In this document: positions 33,879 through 43,667 of the stretch, piece after piece
Numbering within the stretch: position 1 is the first letter of the stretch
How the letters are laid out: each line of letters begins with the position of its first letter
NCBI RefSeq assembly: GCF_000255555.1
Contig: NZ_AGRW01000030.1
Span: 1 to 64,000, forward strand
Direction of reading: 5' to 3'
Source of the DNA: Treponema saccharophilum DSM 2985
GTDB taxonomy: Bacteria > Spirochaetota > Spirochaetia > Treponematales > Treponemataceae
DNA: 64,000 bases
The notes under the pieces: generated by a model
What the model was told of the DNA's origin: nothing
What the model saw: only the letters and a program-made list of their open reading frames with translations
Databases searched by the model: none
Made by a program: the position numbers and the translations under genes

Positions 33879-35582
33879 GTGAAAATACTTCTTGTTTCAG
33901 TAAACGCAAGCTACATGCACACGAATATCGCAATACGCGATTTGAAAAATTATGCAGACAAATATTTTTCAGACAGCGAGACAAAACCGCAAATCGAAAT
34001 CGCAGAATACACGATAAACCAGCCCATTGGCGAAGTTTTGCGCAGTATCGCTTTTTTTAACGCAGACTGGATTCAGTTCTCGACATATATCTGGAATGCT
34101 GAATATGTGCAAAAGCTCCTTCCAGAAATCAAAAAAGTTCTTCCTGACTGCATTCTTGGCGCTGGAGGGCCAGAATTTGGCTATGGCGCAAAAAAGTACC
34201 TGAGCGCCATCGCAGACTTGGATTTCGTTGTCTTTGGCGAGGGAGAACGCACGTTCACGGATATGATAGAAAAAAGCAGCGGAAGAGCGAGAAGCGTTCT
34301 TTCAAGGCTTTCGGAGATAAAAGGCATTTATTGCCGAAGCGCAAACAAAGAGACACTCTTCACAGGAAACAGAGCCTTTATCGAGGACTTGGACGACATT
34401 CCGTTCCCGTACCCTGAGATGATTGAGGGGAAAGCCGATGAAGACCACAAAATCTATTATTACGAGTCGAGCAGAGGCTGTCCGTTCAGCTGCGCGTATT
34501 GTCTTTCTTCCGTGGAAAAGCGCGTGCGGTTCAAAAGCCTTGAGCGCACATGCGAGGAGATTCAGATTTTCCTCGACAACAATATAAAGCTCGTCAAATT
34601 CGTCGACAGGACATACAATCTTGACGAGGAGCGCTACATCGGAATCTGGGATTACATTCTAAAACATCACAACAAAAAGACGATGTTTCATTTTGAAATT
34701 GAAGCCGAGTATCTTTCACAAAAAGCTCTCGATTTTCTTCAAAACGTCCCAGAAGGCGTGATGCAGTTTGAGATGGGCGTTCAGTCCGCAAACAAAAAGA
34801 CGCTCAAAGCCATAAACCGCTCGGCGAACACGGAAGAACTCGCCGCAAAAATAAAGCGCATTCCTAGAACGATACACCAGCATCTTGATTTGATTGCGGG
34901 TCTTCCGTTCGAAGATTTGGAAAGCTTCGGAAAAAGCTACGATTTTGTGATGAGCCTTCGCCCAGACGCGCTTCAACTTGGATTTCTCAAAATCCTGGGC
35001 GGCACTGTGATGGAAAAATACGCCAGCGAAAACGGTTGGAAATGGATGGAAAGCCCTGTTTACGAAACGTTTGCGACACCGCATTTGTCTTTTGGCGACA
35101 TCGCTTTTTTGAAAGACATGGAGATTGTCACGGACGCATACTGGAACAAGAGAAGTTTCTCATACACGATGAACTATATTTTCAGCCAGACAAGCCCGTG
35201 GGCTTTCCTTTTTTCATTTGTCGATTACGCAAGAAGCAAAGACGCTTTCGTTCAGGCGCGGAAAGAATCGTATTGGTTTGAGCTTATGAATGATTTTCTT
35301 GAGAGTGAAAAAAGTGATTTTTGCAACAGCGCTCTCGACAAAAAACTGCTTTACGACCTTCTCCGCTACGATTTTGTGCGCTCCGGGAAAAAAGGAAACT
35401 TTCCGCACTGGTACGCTCACAAATACAGCGCAGACAAGCACAGAAAGCTTCTTGAGGCCGACGATGCTCTCGTAAGCGCGCGGTCGGGCTTCTCCGTCTC
35501 AGAATACGAGGAATTCGACTACGACGTTCTGTCGGAAAGACATGAGAAGCGCCGCACGGAACTGCTCATAAAGTACAAGTAA
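33879..35582 (+). CDS. B12-binding-domain radical SAM protein (DUF4080 type)
   Basis: 567 residues from a GTG start. The N-terminal 140 residues form a cobalamin-binding-like Rossmann domain (ILLVSVNASYMHTNIAIRDL; GAGGPEFGY near 95). The radical SAM core has Cys201, Cys205 and Cys208 in RGCPFSCAYC, ligating the 4Fe-4S cluster. The C-terminal 180 residues match the DUF4080 tail found in anaerobe proteins of this class. Substrate unknown; many relatives carry out methylthiolation-like or methyl-transfer chemistry. The gene stands alone between a divergent acetyltransferase and a DUF4153 gene. Confidence 0.88.
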   Translation: MKILLVSVNASYMHTNIAIRDLKNYADKYFSDSETKPQIEIAEYTINQPIGEVLRSIAFFNADWIQFSTYIWNAEYVQKLLPEIKKVLPDCILGAGGPEFGYGAKKYLSAIADLDFVVFGEGERTFTDMIEKSSGRARSVLSRLSEIKGIYCRSANKETLFTGNRAFIEDLDDIPFPYPEMIEGKADEDHKIYYYESSRGCPFSCAYCLSSVEKRVRFKSLERTCEEIQIFLDNNIKLVKFVDRTYNLDEERYIGIWDYILKHHNKKTMFHFEIEAEYLSQKALDFLQNVPEGVMQFEMGVQSANKKTLKAINRSANTEELAAKIKRIPRTIHQHLDLIAGLPFEDLESFGKSYDFVMSLRPDALQLGFLKILGGTVMEKYASENGWKWMESPVYETFATPHLSFGDIAFLKDMEIVTDAYWNKRSFSYTMNYIFSQTSPWAFLFSFVDYARSKDAFVQARKESYWFELMNDFLESEKSDFCNSALDKKLLYDLLRYDFVRSGKKGNFPHWYAHKYSADKHRKLLEADDALVSARSGFSVSEYEEFDYDVLSERHEKRRTELLIKYK

Positions 35583-35610
35583 TCCCCGCGCTTTTTTCGC
35601 CAAAAAACGC

Positions 35611-35622
35611 TATACTTTCCCC
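35611..35622 (+). promoter_or_regulatory. -10 element six bases before the DUF4153 gene
   Basis: TATACT (35611-35616) and six bases (TTCCCC) precede ATG 35623. No ribosome binding site is present. A GCG-T6/A6-CGC hairpin overlaps just upstream and may also end the preceding gene. The -35 is unclear. Confidence 0.45.
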
Positions 35623-37380
35623 ATGGAAAAGAAATCCCTTGCTCAAAAAATCCGCGCCGTGTTTTCGGATGCGCTCGTTTATCTTTCTGAACAGAAGGTC
35701 GTGTTCGCCGCGACTTTCCTGGCCTTTGTTTCGGAGTGCCTTTACATTTACGATGTGGAAAAGTTTTCCGACAAAATCTACTACGGTTTTTTCGAGGAGC
35801 TTTGCTACGGCTTTACGATGGGCGCGGTCTTTGCCATTCCTGCCACGCTTCTTTCAAAAAGATTTTCCGCTCTAAAAAAATACGCTTTTCAGATTGCCCT
35901 TGCTTTGGGGGGCGGACTTTTGGGATTTTTTGCCGAGTCAAAAGGCTTCGGGAACGATGTCTATTCTGAGCTTTACTATTTTGGAATCGGCTTTGCCGTG
36001 ATTGCATCTTCTCTTTTTCTTTTTATTCCGAAGGAAAATCCACGCGCTTATTTTGCCCTTGTGTTCAAGCACTTCCTTTTCTGCGCTCTCATGTCCCTCG
36101 TGCTTTTGGGAGGACTTTGCCTTCTTGTGTATGCCGTGCAGAATCTGATTCTTGGCACAAGTGAAAATGAAATTTACACGTGCTGCCTTGCGTTCAGTTT
36201 CTTGATTTTCGCGATAAATTCATTTGTCTTCCATCTTTTTTACAGGCGGAACGAAGAATCTTCCGGCAGGGCTTTCAAAATCATCGTGCTTTACATAATG
36301 CTTCCGGTTTTTGCAGTCCTTCTTTTGATTCTGTACGCGTATCTTCTGAAGGCGCTCGTTTTGATGGAACTTCCAAACGGACAAATCAACTGGTTCGTTT
36401 CAGTGGCGTCGTGCGTCTACATCGTCTTCTTTTTCATTCTCCGTGAGTATGACGATTTGCCCGCCGTCCGCTTCTTCTACAGATTCGGTGCGTTCGCCTT
36501 TATTCCGCTCATTTGCGTTCAGATTTACGCGTACGCTGTCAGGGTGGGCGCGTACGGATTCACGGGCTACCGATATTCGAGCCTGCTCTTCATCGTTTTT
36601 TCCGTTTTGACGATTCTTTCGACCTTCTTCAAAAAAGGAAAATTCACGAAATATTCGCTTTTGCTTCTTTCTGCCCTGATACTTTTTGATTCTGTGACTC
36701 CCTTCAACCTCATAAACATGGCTTACAAAAGCCAGTACGGCCGGATGATGAATGTCCTAAAAAAATACGAGCTGTTCGACTTCCAGAACGACCGCCTCGC
36801 TTCCTACGACAGTGCCGCCCTTGAGAGCGCAATCACCGACGAGGACAGGGAGGTTTTGAATTCAAGCTATTGCTACATGTGTTTTACTAGCCAGATTTCA
36901 GAGCCGGAATGGTTTTTCAAGGAAGCGGAGACTTCAAACGGAAAGCAAAAAGAGGAGCTTTCATTTGAGGAGCTTTTTGGAATCAAAAAGAATCGCGAGG
37001 ATGAAAGCATAAAGCGTTTCTATATGCGTGGCGGCGATGATAAAGATACTATAGACATCTCTGGCTTCAGGCAGATGAACGGGATTTACAAGTACGGCAA
37101 TTCCCATGGCAAAAATGAAGAAACTGGAAATTGGGAGACATACGCACACAAAATCAAAGAAATCTCCGTTCCGACTCAAAACGGCGACTACGATCTTACT
37201 GAATTTTTCCTTTCGCTTGTTTCCGACGACCATCAGGAAGAGAATCAGTCTAAAAACGGCCTGTGGTACACCCCGGACGAAAAAACGGCCTTTTACTTTA
37301 CGAGCTTGGATTTTCAGTACAACGAAGACCGCGCCTTGTTCAGGGAGTACGATTTTTCTGCGTGGGTCTTTTACAGATAG
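35623..37380 (+). CDS. DUF4153 multi-pass membrane protein
   Basis: A 585-residue inner-membrane protein with about twelve hydrophobic segments between residues 20 and 365 (for example LLGGLCLLVYAVQNLIL and AVLLLILYAYLLKALVLMEL), followed by a 220-residue soluble C-terminal part. The arrangement and the YAYLLKALV / GQINWFVS region fit the DUF4153 family, whose function is unknown. The C-terminal domain is charged and likely outside the membrane. It lacks a ribosome binding site and appears to have its own promoter. Confidence 0.75.
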   Translation: MEKKSLAQKIRAVFSDALVYLSEQKVVFAATFLAFVSECLYIYDVEKFSDKIYYGFFEELCYGFTMGAVFAIPATLLSKRFSALKKYAFQIALALGGGLLGFFAESKGFGNDVYSELYYFGIGFAVIASSLFLFIPKENPRAYFALVFKHFLFCALMSLVLLGGLCLLVYAVQNLILGTSENEIYTCCLAFSFLIFAINSFVFHLFYRRNEESSGRAFKIIVLYIMLPVFAVLLLILYAYLLKALVLMELPNGQINWFVSVASCVYIVFFFILREYDDLPAVRFFYRFGAFAFIPLICVQIYAYAVRVGAYGFTGYRYSSLLFIVFSVLTILSTFFKKGKFTKYSLLLLSALILFDSVTPFNLINMAYKSQYGRMMNVLKKYELFDFQNDRLASYDSAALESAITDEDREVLNSSYCYMCFTSQISEPEWFFKEAETSNGKQKEELSFEELFGIKKNREDESIKRFYMRGGDDKDTIDISGFRQMNGIYKYGNSHGKNEETGNWETYAHKIKEISVPTQNGDYDLTEFFLSLVSDDHQEENQSKNGLWYTPDEKTAFYFTSLDFQYNEDRALFREYDFSAWVFYR

Positions 37381-37453
37381 CGGAAGAGGGGGCGGAGTCG
37401 ATGAGTGCTCGACTTCGCTCGAAAATGCTTTCAGCATCTTGCAATACAAGAGA

Positions 37454-37489
37454 TGCCGAAACAAGCTTTCCTGCGAAAGCCGTTCGGCA
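37454..37489. repeat. Palindromic hairpin between the DUF4153 and Nudix genes
   Basis: TGCCGAA (37454-37460) pairs with TTCGGCA (37483-37489), enclosing GCTTTC/GAAAGC (37465-37470 and 37475-37480). Its right arm TTCGGCATGAC resembles TTCGGCACGAC at 27201-27210, so the two may be members of one repeat family. It could serve as a terminator for both convergent genes. Confidence 0.6.
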
Positions 37490-37502
37490 TGACGCCCGGA
37501 AC

Positions 37503-37982
37503 CTAAATCTCCCGCGTCACGAAGTGGAGGACGCCGCGTTCCTTCGAAAAATCTGTCGTCATGAAAAAATCCGGGTAGACGACCTTTTCTGCGCGGCCGG
37601 ACACGTCGAGCCATTCGAGGAATTCGCCGGAAGGTCCGCCGTCCGTATGGTGCCCGTTTTGAATCGCCGAAAGCTCCCCGGATATTTTTATAAGGAAGAA
37701 AAGCGATATTTCGTGGAACGGAATGCCTTTTCCGTCCACGAAAAAATTCTCGTGTATGGCGGCGAGCCGTTCGATTTCGCAGCAAAGACCCGTCTCCTCC
37801 TTCAGCTCGCGCAAAATCGCCGCCTCCGCAGTCTCGCCGAGCATGACGCGCCCGCCCACCGAATAATAGAATTCCCGCGATTCGTTCGGGTTCCGCGCCA
37901 TAAGGATTTTGTTCCCGTTCCTGATAATCGCGCCGACCCGGTAATTGAATTTACCTTCGGCCGTGCTGAATGTGCAGTCCAT
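37503..37982 (-). CDS. Nudix hydrolase
   Basis: A 159-residue Nudix protein. The Nudix box is complete, running from GGRVMLGE to RELKEETG (G-x5-E-x7-REx2EExG pattern), near residues 43-66. It hydrolyses a nucleoside diphosphate linked to another group; the substrate cannot be read from the sequence. AAGGAGCGG lies just before the ATG. It is divergent from the WYL gene pair, with a TATAAT for that pair in the 72-base gap. Confidence 0.9.
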   Translation of the reverse strand: MDCTFSTAEGKFNYRVGAIIRNGNKILMARNPNESREFYYSVGGRVMLGETAEAAILRELKEETGLCCEIERLAAIHENFFVDGKGIPFHEISLFFLIKISGELSAIQNGHHTDGGPSGEFLEWLDVSGRAEKVVYPDFFMTTDFSKERGVLHFVTREI

Positions 37983-38024
37983 TTCCGCTCCTTCTTTTTC
38001 CTCGCGTTTTCCGCTTTTTTTCCA

Positions 38025-38030
38025 TATAAT
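38025..38030 (+). promoter_or_regulatory. -10 element for the WYL gene pair
   Basis: TATAAT in the gap between Nudix and WYL genes, 24 bases before ATG 38055. No clear -35. Confidence 0.4.
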
Positions 38031-38054
38031 ACCACACCGTCAGGCGAAAAAAAA

Positions 38055-39329
38055 ATGGCGTATTCGGAACTCATAAAGAACCTTGATACAATCCGCGCGT
38101 ATGTCAGAAGCTTCTATATTTACGGCTTCAAGGGGCGCGGCTGTCTCGACGGAAAAAGCGCGCGCACATACGACGACGCGAAGCGCAGGCTGGAGAACTA
38201 CCTTTCCGGCTACATGTCGTTCAGGACGGACGAATGCGGGAAAGTCAGCTTCGTCTCGATAGACAGCAGGCACACGAAGAGAAACCCGCTTTTCAAGATT
38301 TTCACGGCGAAATCGTTCACGGACATGGACATCTCGCTCCACTTCATTGTTATGGACATCCTTTCGGAAAAGTCGTGCGGAGTTTTTGTGCGGAAGACGC
38401 TCTCCGCGATTCTCGATGAAATATCGGCGCGCTATCTCGACGGCTTTTCGCAGGAGCTTCTCCCAGAGGAATCGACGCTTCGGAAAAAGCTCCGCGAATA
38501 CGAGAAGCTCGGTCTTGTCGGCTCGGAAAAGGAAGGGAAGGCGATGATGTATTATCGCAAGGACGACACTGACTTGTCGGGGCTCCTCGACGCGGTGTCG
38601 TTCTTCTCGGAAATCGCGCCGTGCGGTGTTCTCGGAAGCTTCATGCTCGACAAAACGGGAGACGAAGGCGGCGGAATGTTCCAGTTCAAGCACCACTACA
38701 TAACGTCGTCAATCGAATCGGATTTCGTCTGCACTGTTTTCGAGGCGATACAGGAAAAACGCTCGCTCCTCGTCGAGCAGAAGCGCAACACGCACGGGCG
38801 CGTTTTCAGAAGCGAGGTCGTGCCGATGATGATTTACGAAAGCGTTCAGGACGGGCGCATGTATCTGATGGCGTTCCGTCCGAAAGGAAAGCAGTTCGTC
38901 GCGATGCGGTTCGACTACATCGTCTCTATGAAGGCGGGGAACGTCTTCGGCGCGTTCGACGGGCGTGCCGAAGAATTCAGCTCGATACGGAAGCACATCT
39001 GGGGCTGCGCAATCCGCCGCGGCAATAACGGAAAAGGAGCCGGGGCAACTTCGCACGTCATGTTCCGCGTCCGTTTCTCCCGCGGCGAGGAATTCATCCT
39101 GAAAAGGCTTGAGCGCGAGAAGCGGTGCGGGACGGTGACGATAACCGACGGGCAGACGGCGCAGTTCGACGCGGACATTTTCGACCCGATGGAGATTGTT
39201 CCGTGGGCGCGGACGTTCATCTCGCGGATTGTCGAATTCAAATGCGACGACATCGGGGTCACGCGGAAATTCTACAAGGACATCGCCGACATGATGAGCC
39301 TGTACGCCGGAGGCGGAAAGGAGGATTGA
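38055..39329 (+). CDS. WYL-domain protein (first of a tandem pair)
   Basis: 424 residues from ATG 38055; a longer open frame upstream runs antisense through the Nudix gene and is not coding. The N-terminal part has a winged-helix look (LRKKLREYEKLGLVGSEKEG), the middle contains the WYL-like strand region (AIQEKRSLLVEQKRNTHGRVFRSEVVPMMIYES, then YLMAFRPKGKQ), and a WYL C-terminal extension follows. WYL proteins are ligand-sensing transcription regulators, often linked to defence or DNA stress. Its TGA overlaps the next ATG (TGATG), so the two are made together. Confidence 0.75.
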   Translation: MAYSELIKNLDTIRAYVRSFYIYGFKGRGCLDGKSARTYDDAKRRLENYLSGYMSFRTDECGKVSFVSIDSRHTKRNPLFKIFTAKSFTDMDISLHFIVMDILSEKSCGVFVRKTLSAILDEISARYLDGFSQELLPEESTLRKKLREYEKLGLVGSEKEGKAMMYYRKDDTDLSGLLDAVSFFSEIAPCGVLGSFMLDKTGDEGGGMFQFKHHYITSSIESDFVCTVFEAIQEKRSLLVEQKRNTHGRVFRSEVVPMMIYESVQDGRMYLMAFRPKGKQFVAMRFDYIVSMKAGNVFGAFDGRAEEFSSIRKHIWGCAIRRGNNGKGAGATSHVMFRVRFSRGEEFILKRLEREKRCGTVTITDGQTAQFDADIFDPMEIVPWARTFISRIVEFKCDDIGVTRKFYKDIADMMSLYAGGGKED

Positions 39330-40291
39330 TGGTTTTCAGCGAAATTTACAGCGCGTACTACAACACCGTGTCGATTGCGATACGCGAGGCGCAGAAAGGC
39401 ACGCTCAGTCCGGATTCGCTTTTCAGAATCGTAAGGGAATCGGCGTTTCCGGAAAGCGTCACGACGATAATCCCGTCGCTCGAAAAAGGAAAATGGGCGC
39501 TCATAAAAAGCGATTTCACGACGGCGCTCCGCTTCCCGCCGACGATGCCGCTCTCGGAACTGCAGCGGCGGTGGCTCAAGTCGATTTGCCTCGACAAACG
39601 GTTCCGCCTTTTTGTCCGCGACGAGGACATCGCGAGAATCGGGAAGAATTTGGCGGAGACGGAGCCGCTTTTTTTGGGCGAATTCTTCTTCCTGTACGAC
39701 AAATATTCTGACGGAGACCCCTACGATGACGAGCAGTACGCCGCGAATTTCCGCACGGTCATGGAATCCATCAGAAGCGGGAAAAAACTTTCCGTCGAGT
39801 ACGAATGCGCGCACGGACGCGTCAAGAAATTCTGCTTCGCGCCCGGCAAAATCGAATATTCGCAGAAGGACGACAAATTCAGAATCGTCTCGAAAATCCG
39901 CTCGACGCGCGTCACCATGAACATCGCCCGCATCAGAAAATGCGAAATCGCGGAAAACGGCACGGAAAGCGCCGGCGGCATCGTCAGCAAACCGTGCAGC
40001 GTCACGCTAGAAATCCGCGACGAGCGGAACGCCCTTGAGCGCGTCATGATGGCATTCGCTCATTTCGAGAAATCGTGCGCAAAAACGTCGGGCGGAACAT
40101 ACCGGCTCACCGTGACATACGACGCGTCGGACGAGACGGAGCTTGTCATCCGCGTGCTGAGCTTCGGCCCGATGGTACGCGCCGTAGAACCGGAGCCGTT
40201 CGTCCGCCTCGTGCGAGAAAGAATCGGGCGGCAGGTCGCGCTGATGGAGGAGCTGGGGCAGACGGAACTCCAGACCGCCCCATCGTCCTGA
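39329..40291 (+). CDS. WYL-domain protein (second of a tandem pair)
   Basis: 320 residues; the start overlaps the previous stop (TGATG) and GGAGG lies just upstream. Residues about 145-195 form the WYL-like core (SIRSGKKLSVEYECAHGRVKKFCFAPGKIEY, then DKFRIVSKIRS). The C-terminal 130 residues include a conserved-looking ELVIRVLSFGPMVRAVEP that matches WYL C-terminal extensions. It probably forms a heterodimer with the protein encoded upstream. No clear DNA-binding domain is seen at its N-terminus, unlike its partner. Confidence 0.7.
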   Translation: MVFSEIYSAYYNTVSIAIREAQKGTLSPDSLFRIVRESAFPESVTTIIPSLEKGKWALIKSDFTTALRFPPTMPLSELQRRWLKSICLDKRFRLFVRDEDIARIGKNLAETEPLFLGEFFFLYDKYSDGDPYDDEQYAANFRTVMESIRSGKKLSVEYECAHGRVKKFCFAPGKIEYSQKDDKFRIVSKIRSTRVTMNIARIRKCEIAENGTESAGGIVSKPCSVTLEIRDERNALERVMMAFAHFEKSCAKTSGGTYRLTVTYDASDETELVIRVLSFGPMVRAVEPEPFVRLVRERIGRQVALMEELGQTELQTAPSS

Positions 40292-40560
40292 ATCCCGCTA
40301 TTCTTTCCGCCACGTATTTGCAATTTCCGGTCGCTGAAAAATATAAAATCATGTTTCTCCCGCAGCCCTTGCTGGTGTGTGCCGTCAAGGATAAACGAGT
40401 TTTTGGCAATCGTAAAGGAAAAAAATCTGCCGGCCATCAGAAATCCTTTGAATTTGTAAAAAAAACAATAAGAATCATGATATAATTTACATAAATTGCC
40501 CATTAAAAAAAGTATGAATAATTCAGAAAAGTTCGGAATATATGGAGGTTATAACCCCGA

Positions 40561-42573
40561 ATGCTATATGCGATAACCCCGGCTGCAGTGCTGATATTAA
40601 ATTTAATATTGAACTGGGAATTGTTCACGAATTATGGATTTAATGATAAAACGCAAGGCAAACGAAATCTTGTGCAGGTTCGTTACAATTGGTTTCTTCT
40701 TGCCTCATGTTGCTACGTTCTTGTGGATATGACATGGGGAATTTTGTACGAGCACAAAGAAGTTCAGGCTTTTTTTCCGTATATATATTATCTGACCGTC
40801 TTTTATTTTATGTTCATGCTTTTGACCATGTTAACGTGGACTCGATACATGGTGGCATATCTTGACAGCAGGGGCTGGCGCAGTAGGGTTATGATTCATG
40901 CGGTGTGGGCTGTGTTCGTAATCGGAGTGGTTTGTCTGATATTAAACCGCTCCTACCATTTTATGTTTTCTTATAACGACAAAAACGAATATATCGGAGA
41001 AGTCGGAAGAAATCTCTCGTTCCTTCTTCAAATTGCCTTTTATGCTGTAATCACCGCTTATATGCTGCACGTTGCCCACAACAGCACAGAATGGCAAAAA
41101 ACAAGGTATAAGGCGGTTGCCGCAACAAGCATGGTTCTTGGCCTTTTCCTCACATTCCAGATTATAAATGCTTTTTTCCCGTTCTATGCCACAGGGCTTA
41201 TGATTGGAATTTGCCTCGTTCATACATTTGTGCAGGCAAACGAAAAAAAAGAGAAAATGATGCACGACCATATCGCTTTGGTTATGGCAGAAGATTACGA
41301 AGCCATTTTTTATATCGATATAGAGACAAGTGAATACTTGAGTTTTTCAAAAAGCCAAAAATACAGGAGCATGGACGCGGTGGAAACCGGAAAGAATTTC
41401 TTTAAAGACGCATTGGAAAGCATTGAGAAATGCGTTTTTCCTAACGACTGGGAATATGCAAAAAGCTTTTACAGCAAAGAAACAATATTGAAAAACCTTG
41501 AAGGAAGGAAGTCTTTTTCGTTCAAATACAGGGTGTTGGTAAACAACGAGCCGAGATTCTTCCTTTTTACGATGATGCGAGAAAGCAACGGGCAGTATCT
41601 TATCTTCTATGAAAAAGACATAGAAGACGAGCTCAACGCCGAAAAAGCCCAAAAAGAAAAGCAAAAGCAGACAATCACATTCGGACAGATTGCCGAAAGC
41701 CTTGCCTCAAACTACGACGAAATTTACTATGTGGACATTGAAAAAAACTCTTTCATCTGCTATCAGGTCAACAACATCTACGGGCAGCTGGAAATCAACA
41801 AGACAGGAGCGGATTTTTTCGGCGAATGTATCGAAAACATACCGCACGTTATCCACGAGCAAGATTGGGAGCAAGTCAGCGCCTTCGTAAGCAAAGACAA
41901 CATGATTGCCTCAATGGAAAACCGAAAAGATTGCAGCATAACTTATCGCGTAATCGCCTCGGGAAAAGCCCAGTACACCAGAATGACAGTCCGTAAAAGC
42001 AGCGACGGAACGCATTTTATAATCGGCGTTGAAAATGTGGACGATGAAATCAAAAAAGAAAATCGACACCTGAAAGAACTAAGAACTGCCAAAGAACTTG
42101 CTCGCCGCGATGAACTCACAGGCGTAAAGAACAGGACCGCTTACAATGAGCTTGAAGAGTCTGTGCAGGGAAACATGGACAACGGACTTTATTATCTGAC
42201 TTTCGCGCTTGTTGTTTGCGATACGAACAACTTAAAGCAAATCAACGATACGCGGGGACATACTGCCGGAGATGAATATATCCGTTCGTCAGCGCAGCTT
42301 TTGTGCGAGTTTTTCGCTCACAGTCCTGTGTTCAGGGTTGGCGGAGATGAGTTTGTCGTATTCCTTCACGGAAATGATTATTCAGCCAGGCACGAGATTA
42401 TGGACAAATTGCGCCGCCAAGTTATTGAGAACAAGAAGAAAGGCGAGGGTGTAATCATAGCTGCCGGAATGGCCGAATACAATCCTGAGAACGACAATTT
42501 TGTTTCGAATATATTCGAGCGCGCCGACAAAGAGATGTACGAGGACAAAAAGAAGCTGAAAGCGCTTGAGTAA
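40561..42573 (+). CDS. Membrane-bound diguanylate cyclase (GGDEF)
   Basis: 670 residues. Six to seven membrane segments fill residues 1-225 (7TM-type sensor). Two PAS-like cytoplasmic segments follow, each opening with a similar phrase (YEAIFYIDIETSEYLSF and YDEIYYVDIEKNSFICY). The GGDEF domain covers about 510-670, with ARRDELTGVKNRTAYN and an intact RVGGDEF; the RxxD inhibitory site five residues upstream is missing. It should make cyclic-di-GMP without product feedback. GGAGG lies 12 bases before the ATG, further than usual. Part of its 3' end is duplicated at 46084-46424. Confidence 0.9.
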   Translation: MLYAITPAAVLILNLILNWELFTNYGFNDKTQGKRNLVQVRYNWFLLASCCYVLVDMTWGILYEHKEVQAFFPYIYYLTVFYFMFMLLTMLTWTRYMVAYLDSRGWRSRVMIHAVWAVFVIGVVCLILNRSYHFMFSYNDKNEYIGEVGRNLSFLLQIAFYAVITAYMLHVAHNSTEWQKTRYKAVAATSMVLGLFLTFQIINAFFPFYATGLMIGICLVHTFVQANEKKEKMMHDHIALVMAEDYEAIFYIDIETSEYLSFSKSQKYRSMDAVETGKNFFKDALESIEKCVFPNDWEYAKSFYSKETILKNLEGRKSFSFKYRVLVNNEPRFFLFTMMRESNGQYLIFYEKDIEDELNAEKAQKEKQKQTITFGQIAESLASNYDEIYYVDIEKNSFICYQVNNIYGQLEINKTGADFFGECIENIPHVIHEQDWEQVSAFVSKDNMIASMENRKDCSITYRVIASGKAQYTRMTVRKSSDGTHFIIGVENVDDEIKKENRHLKELRTAKELARRDELTGVKNRTAYNELEESVQGNMDNGLYYLTFALVVCDTNNLKQINDTRGHTAGDEYIRSSAQLLCEFFAHSPVFRVGGDEFVVFLHGNDYSARHEIMDKLRRQVIENKKKGEGVIIAAGMAEYNPENDNFVSNIFERADKEMYEDKKKLKALE

Positions 42574-42644
42574 GGCTTTTGGCGGAGTAATAAAACGGTA
42601 TCGAACGGTATTGTTCCCAAAAATTCTGCACACAATCAAAAATT

Positions 42645-42683
42645 AAAAAAATGCTGTCCAACAAACTTTTTATTTACGAAAAC
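42645..42683 (+). repeat. 39-bp direct repeat, copy 1
   Basis: Seven As then TGCTGTCCAACAAACTTTTT and ATTTACGAAAAC. Identical to 44382-44420 apart from one C/T change. The two copies are 1737 bp apart and bracket three genes. Confidence 0.9.
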
Positions 42684-42815
42684 AGGAGAATGGCAAAGGC
42701 GATTAAAAACGAAGACAGCGCAAACAAAGCCAACAAGATTTTTTTTCTTAAAAAAAATTTTTTGTGCCCAATTCGTTTATATTATGTATGCTGACAAAAT
42801 AAGGAGAAAACAAAT

Positions 42816-43661
42816 ATGAGTGCAGGTTATGGTTATTTTAGAATCGAATTTTACACAGGAGACGGTTCTGAGGACTCAAGCGCGGCAAAAAATGCATACG
42901 ACTGGTGCAAGGCGAACTACGACTGGTTCAACGGAGAAAACGGCGACGGCTCTGACATTCCGTTTTTGCTGTCGGGCAACTCGTTTGTTCCGAACGACAG
43001 CTGGTATGCGGACGGCTTGGACATAAAAAATACCTCTATTCCAAGCGATGTAGACTGGCTTGAGGACGCAGCAAAAGAAGCAAATGCCGCACGGCTTGTG
43101 GCAAGCGTACAAGAAGATTATAGCGAGTCAAGCGACTGGTCGAACTCTTATACCGAAAAAGTCTGGATTGACGGAAAGGTAAAGGACAAATACAAAGTTT
43201 ACGAGTTCAACAACTCGACATTCCCGCCTTATGAGCGCGACAGCGGCTCAGCCGTTTTTCATCTGGACGACGGAACGTACAGACATCTTTGCGGAATGTT
43301 CAAAAACGCAAAGACCGGAGAAATAGTTTTGTGCGGTCAGCTGATTTCTCATCTTTCTGATGATGAGTCTATTGAAGATACTAATCTTGTCTTCTATGAG
43401 TCCGGAGAAGAAGTTTCTGTCAACATCGATGACCTGGATTTCATCGACAAGGAAGAATGCGTCAGGGCGTTCATTTCAGAGGTGAAAGAATTTATGTCCG
43501 AGGAATGCGAGATTGACGAAAGCGACTGGACATTTGAGGGATTTAAGGGAGACAGACGCTCATTCTTTGAGATTTACGGCTCGAAGGAACAGACTGAGCC
43601 TTTTATGGATTGCGAGGATTACTCAAGAAAACTTGATGATGAAATCGAATCCAGGGAATAA
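42816..43661 (+). CDS. Uncharacterised acidic protein
   Basis: A 281-residue protein, very rich in Asp and Glu, with no signal peptide or membrane segment. AAGGAG lies ten bases before the ATG, and a TATTAT -10-like box lies further up. The start (SAGYGYFRIEFYTGDGSEDSS) and the central SGSAVFHLDDGTYRHLCGMFKN look like ordinary folded segments. I recognise no family. It is the first of three genes between the 39-bp direct repeats and is followed after six bases by a ParB-like gene, so they are probably one operon. Confidence 0.7.
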   Translation: MSAGYGYFRIEFYTGDGSEDSSAAKNAYDWCKANYDWFNGENGDGSDIPFLLSGNSFVPNDSWYADGLDIKNTSIPSDVDWLEDAAKEANAARLVASVQEDYSESSDWSNSYTEKVWIDGKVKDKYKVYEFNNSTFPPYERDSGSAVFHLDDGTYRHLCGMFKNAKTGEIVLCGQLISHLSDDESIEDTNLVFYESGEEVSVNIDDLDFIDKEECVRAFISEVKEFMSEECEIDESDWTFEGFKGDRRSFFEIYGSKEQTEPFMDCEDYSRKLDDEIESRE

Positions 43662-43667
43662 GTCGTT

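Noticed and set aside
37263-38054. Upstream extension of the first WYL gene
   Set aside because: The extra frame overlaps the end of the DUF4153 gene and the antisense of the Nudix gene; the WYL protein starts naturally at 38055.
42645-42683. The 39-bp repeats as attC sites (they contain GTCCAAC/GTCTAAC)
   Set aside because: They do not fold into a hairpin with a matching GTTRRRY box, unlike the sites at 3423 and 5782.
42690-42794. 34-codon ORF after the first 39-bp repeat
   Set aside because: The ribosome binding site touches the ATG and the peptide ends in a homopolymer-derived stretch; no sign of selection.
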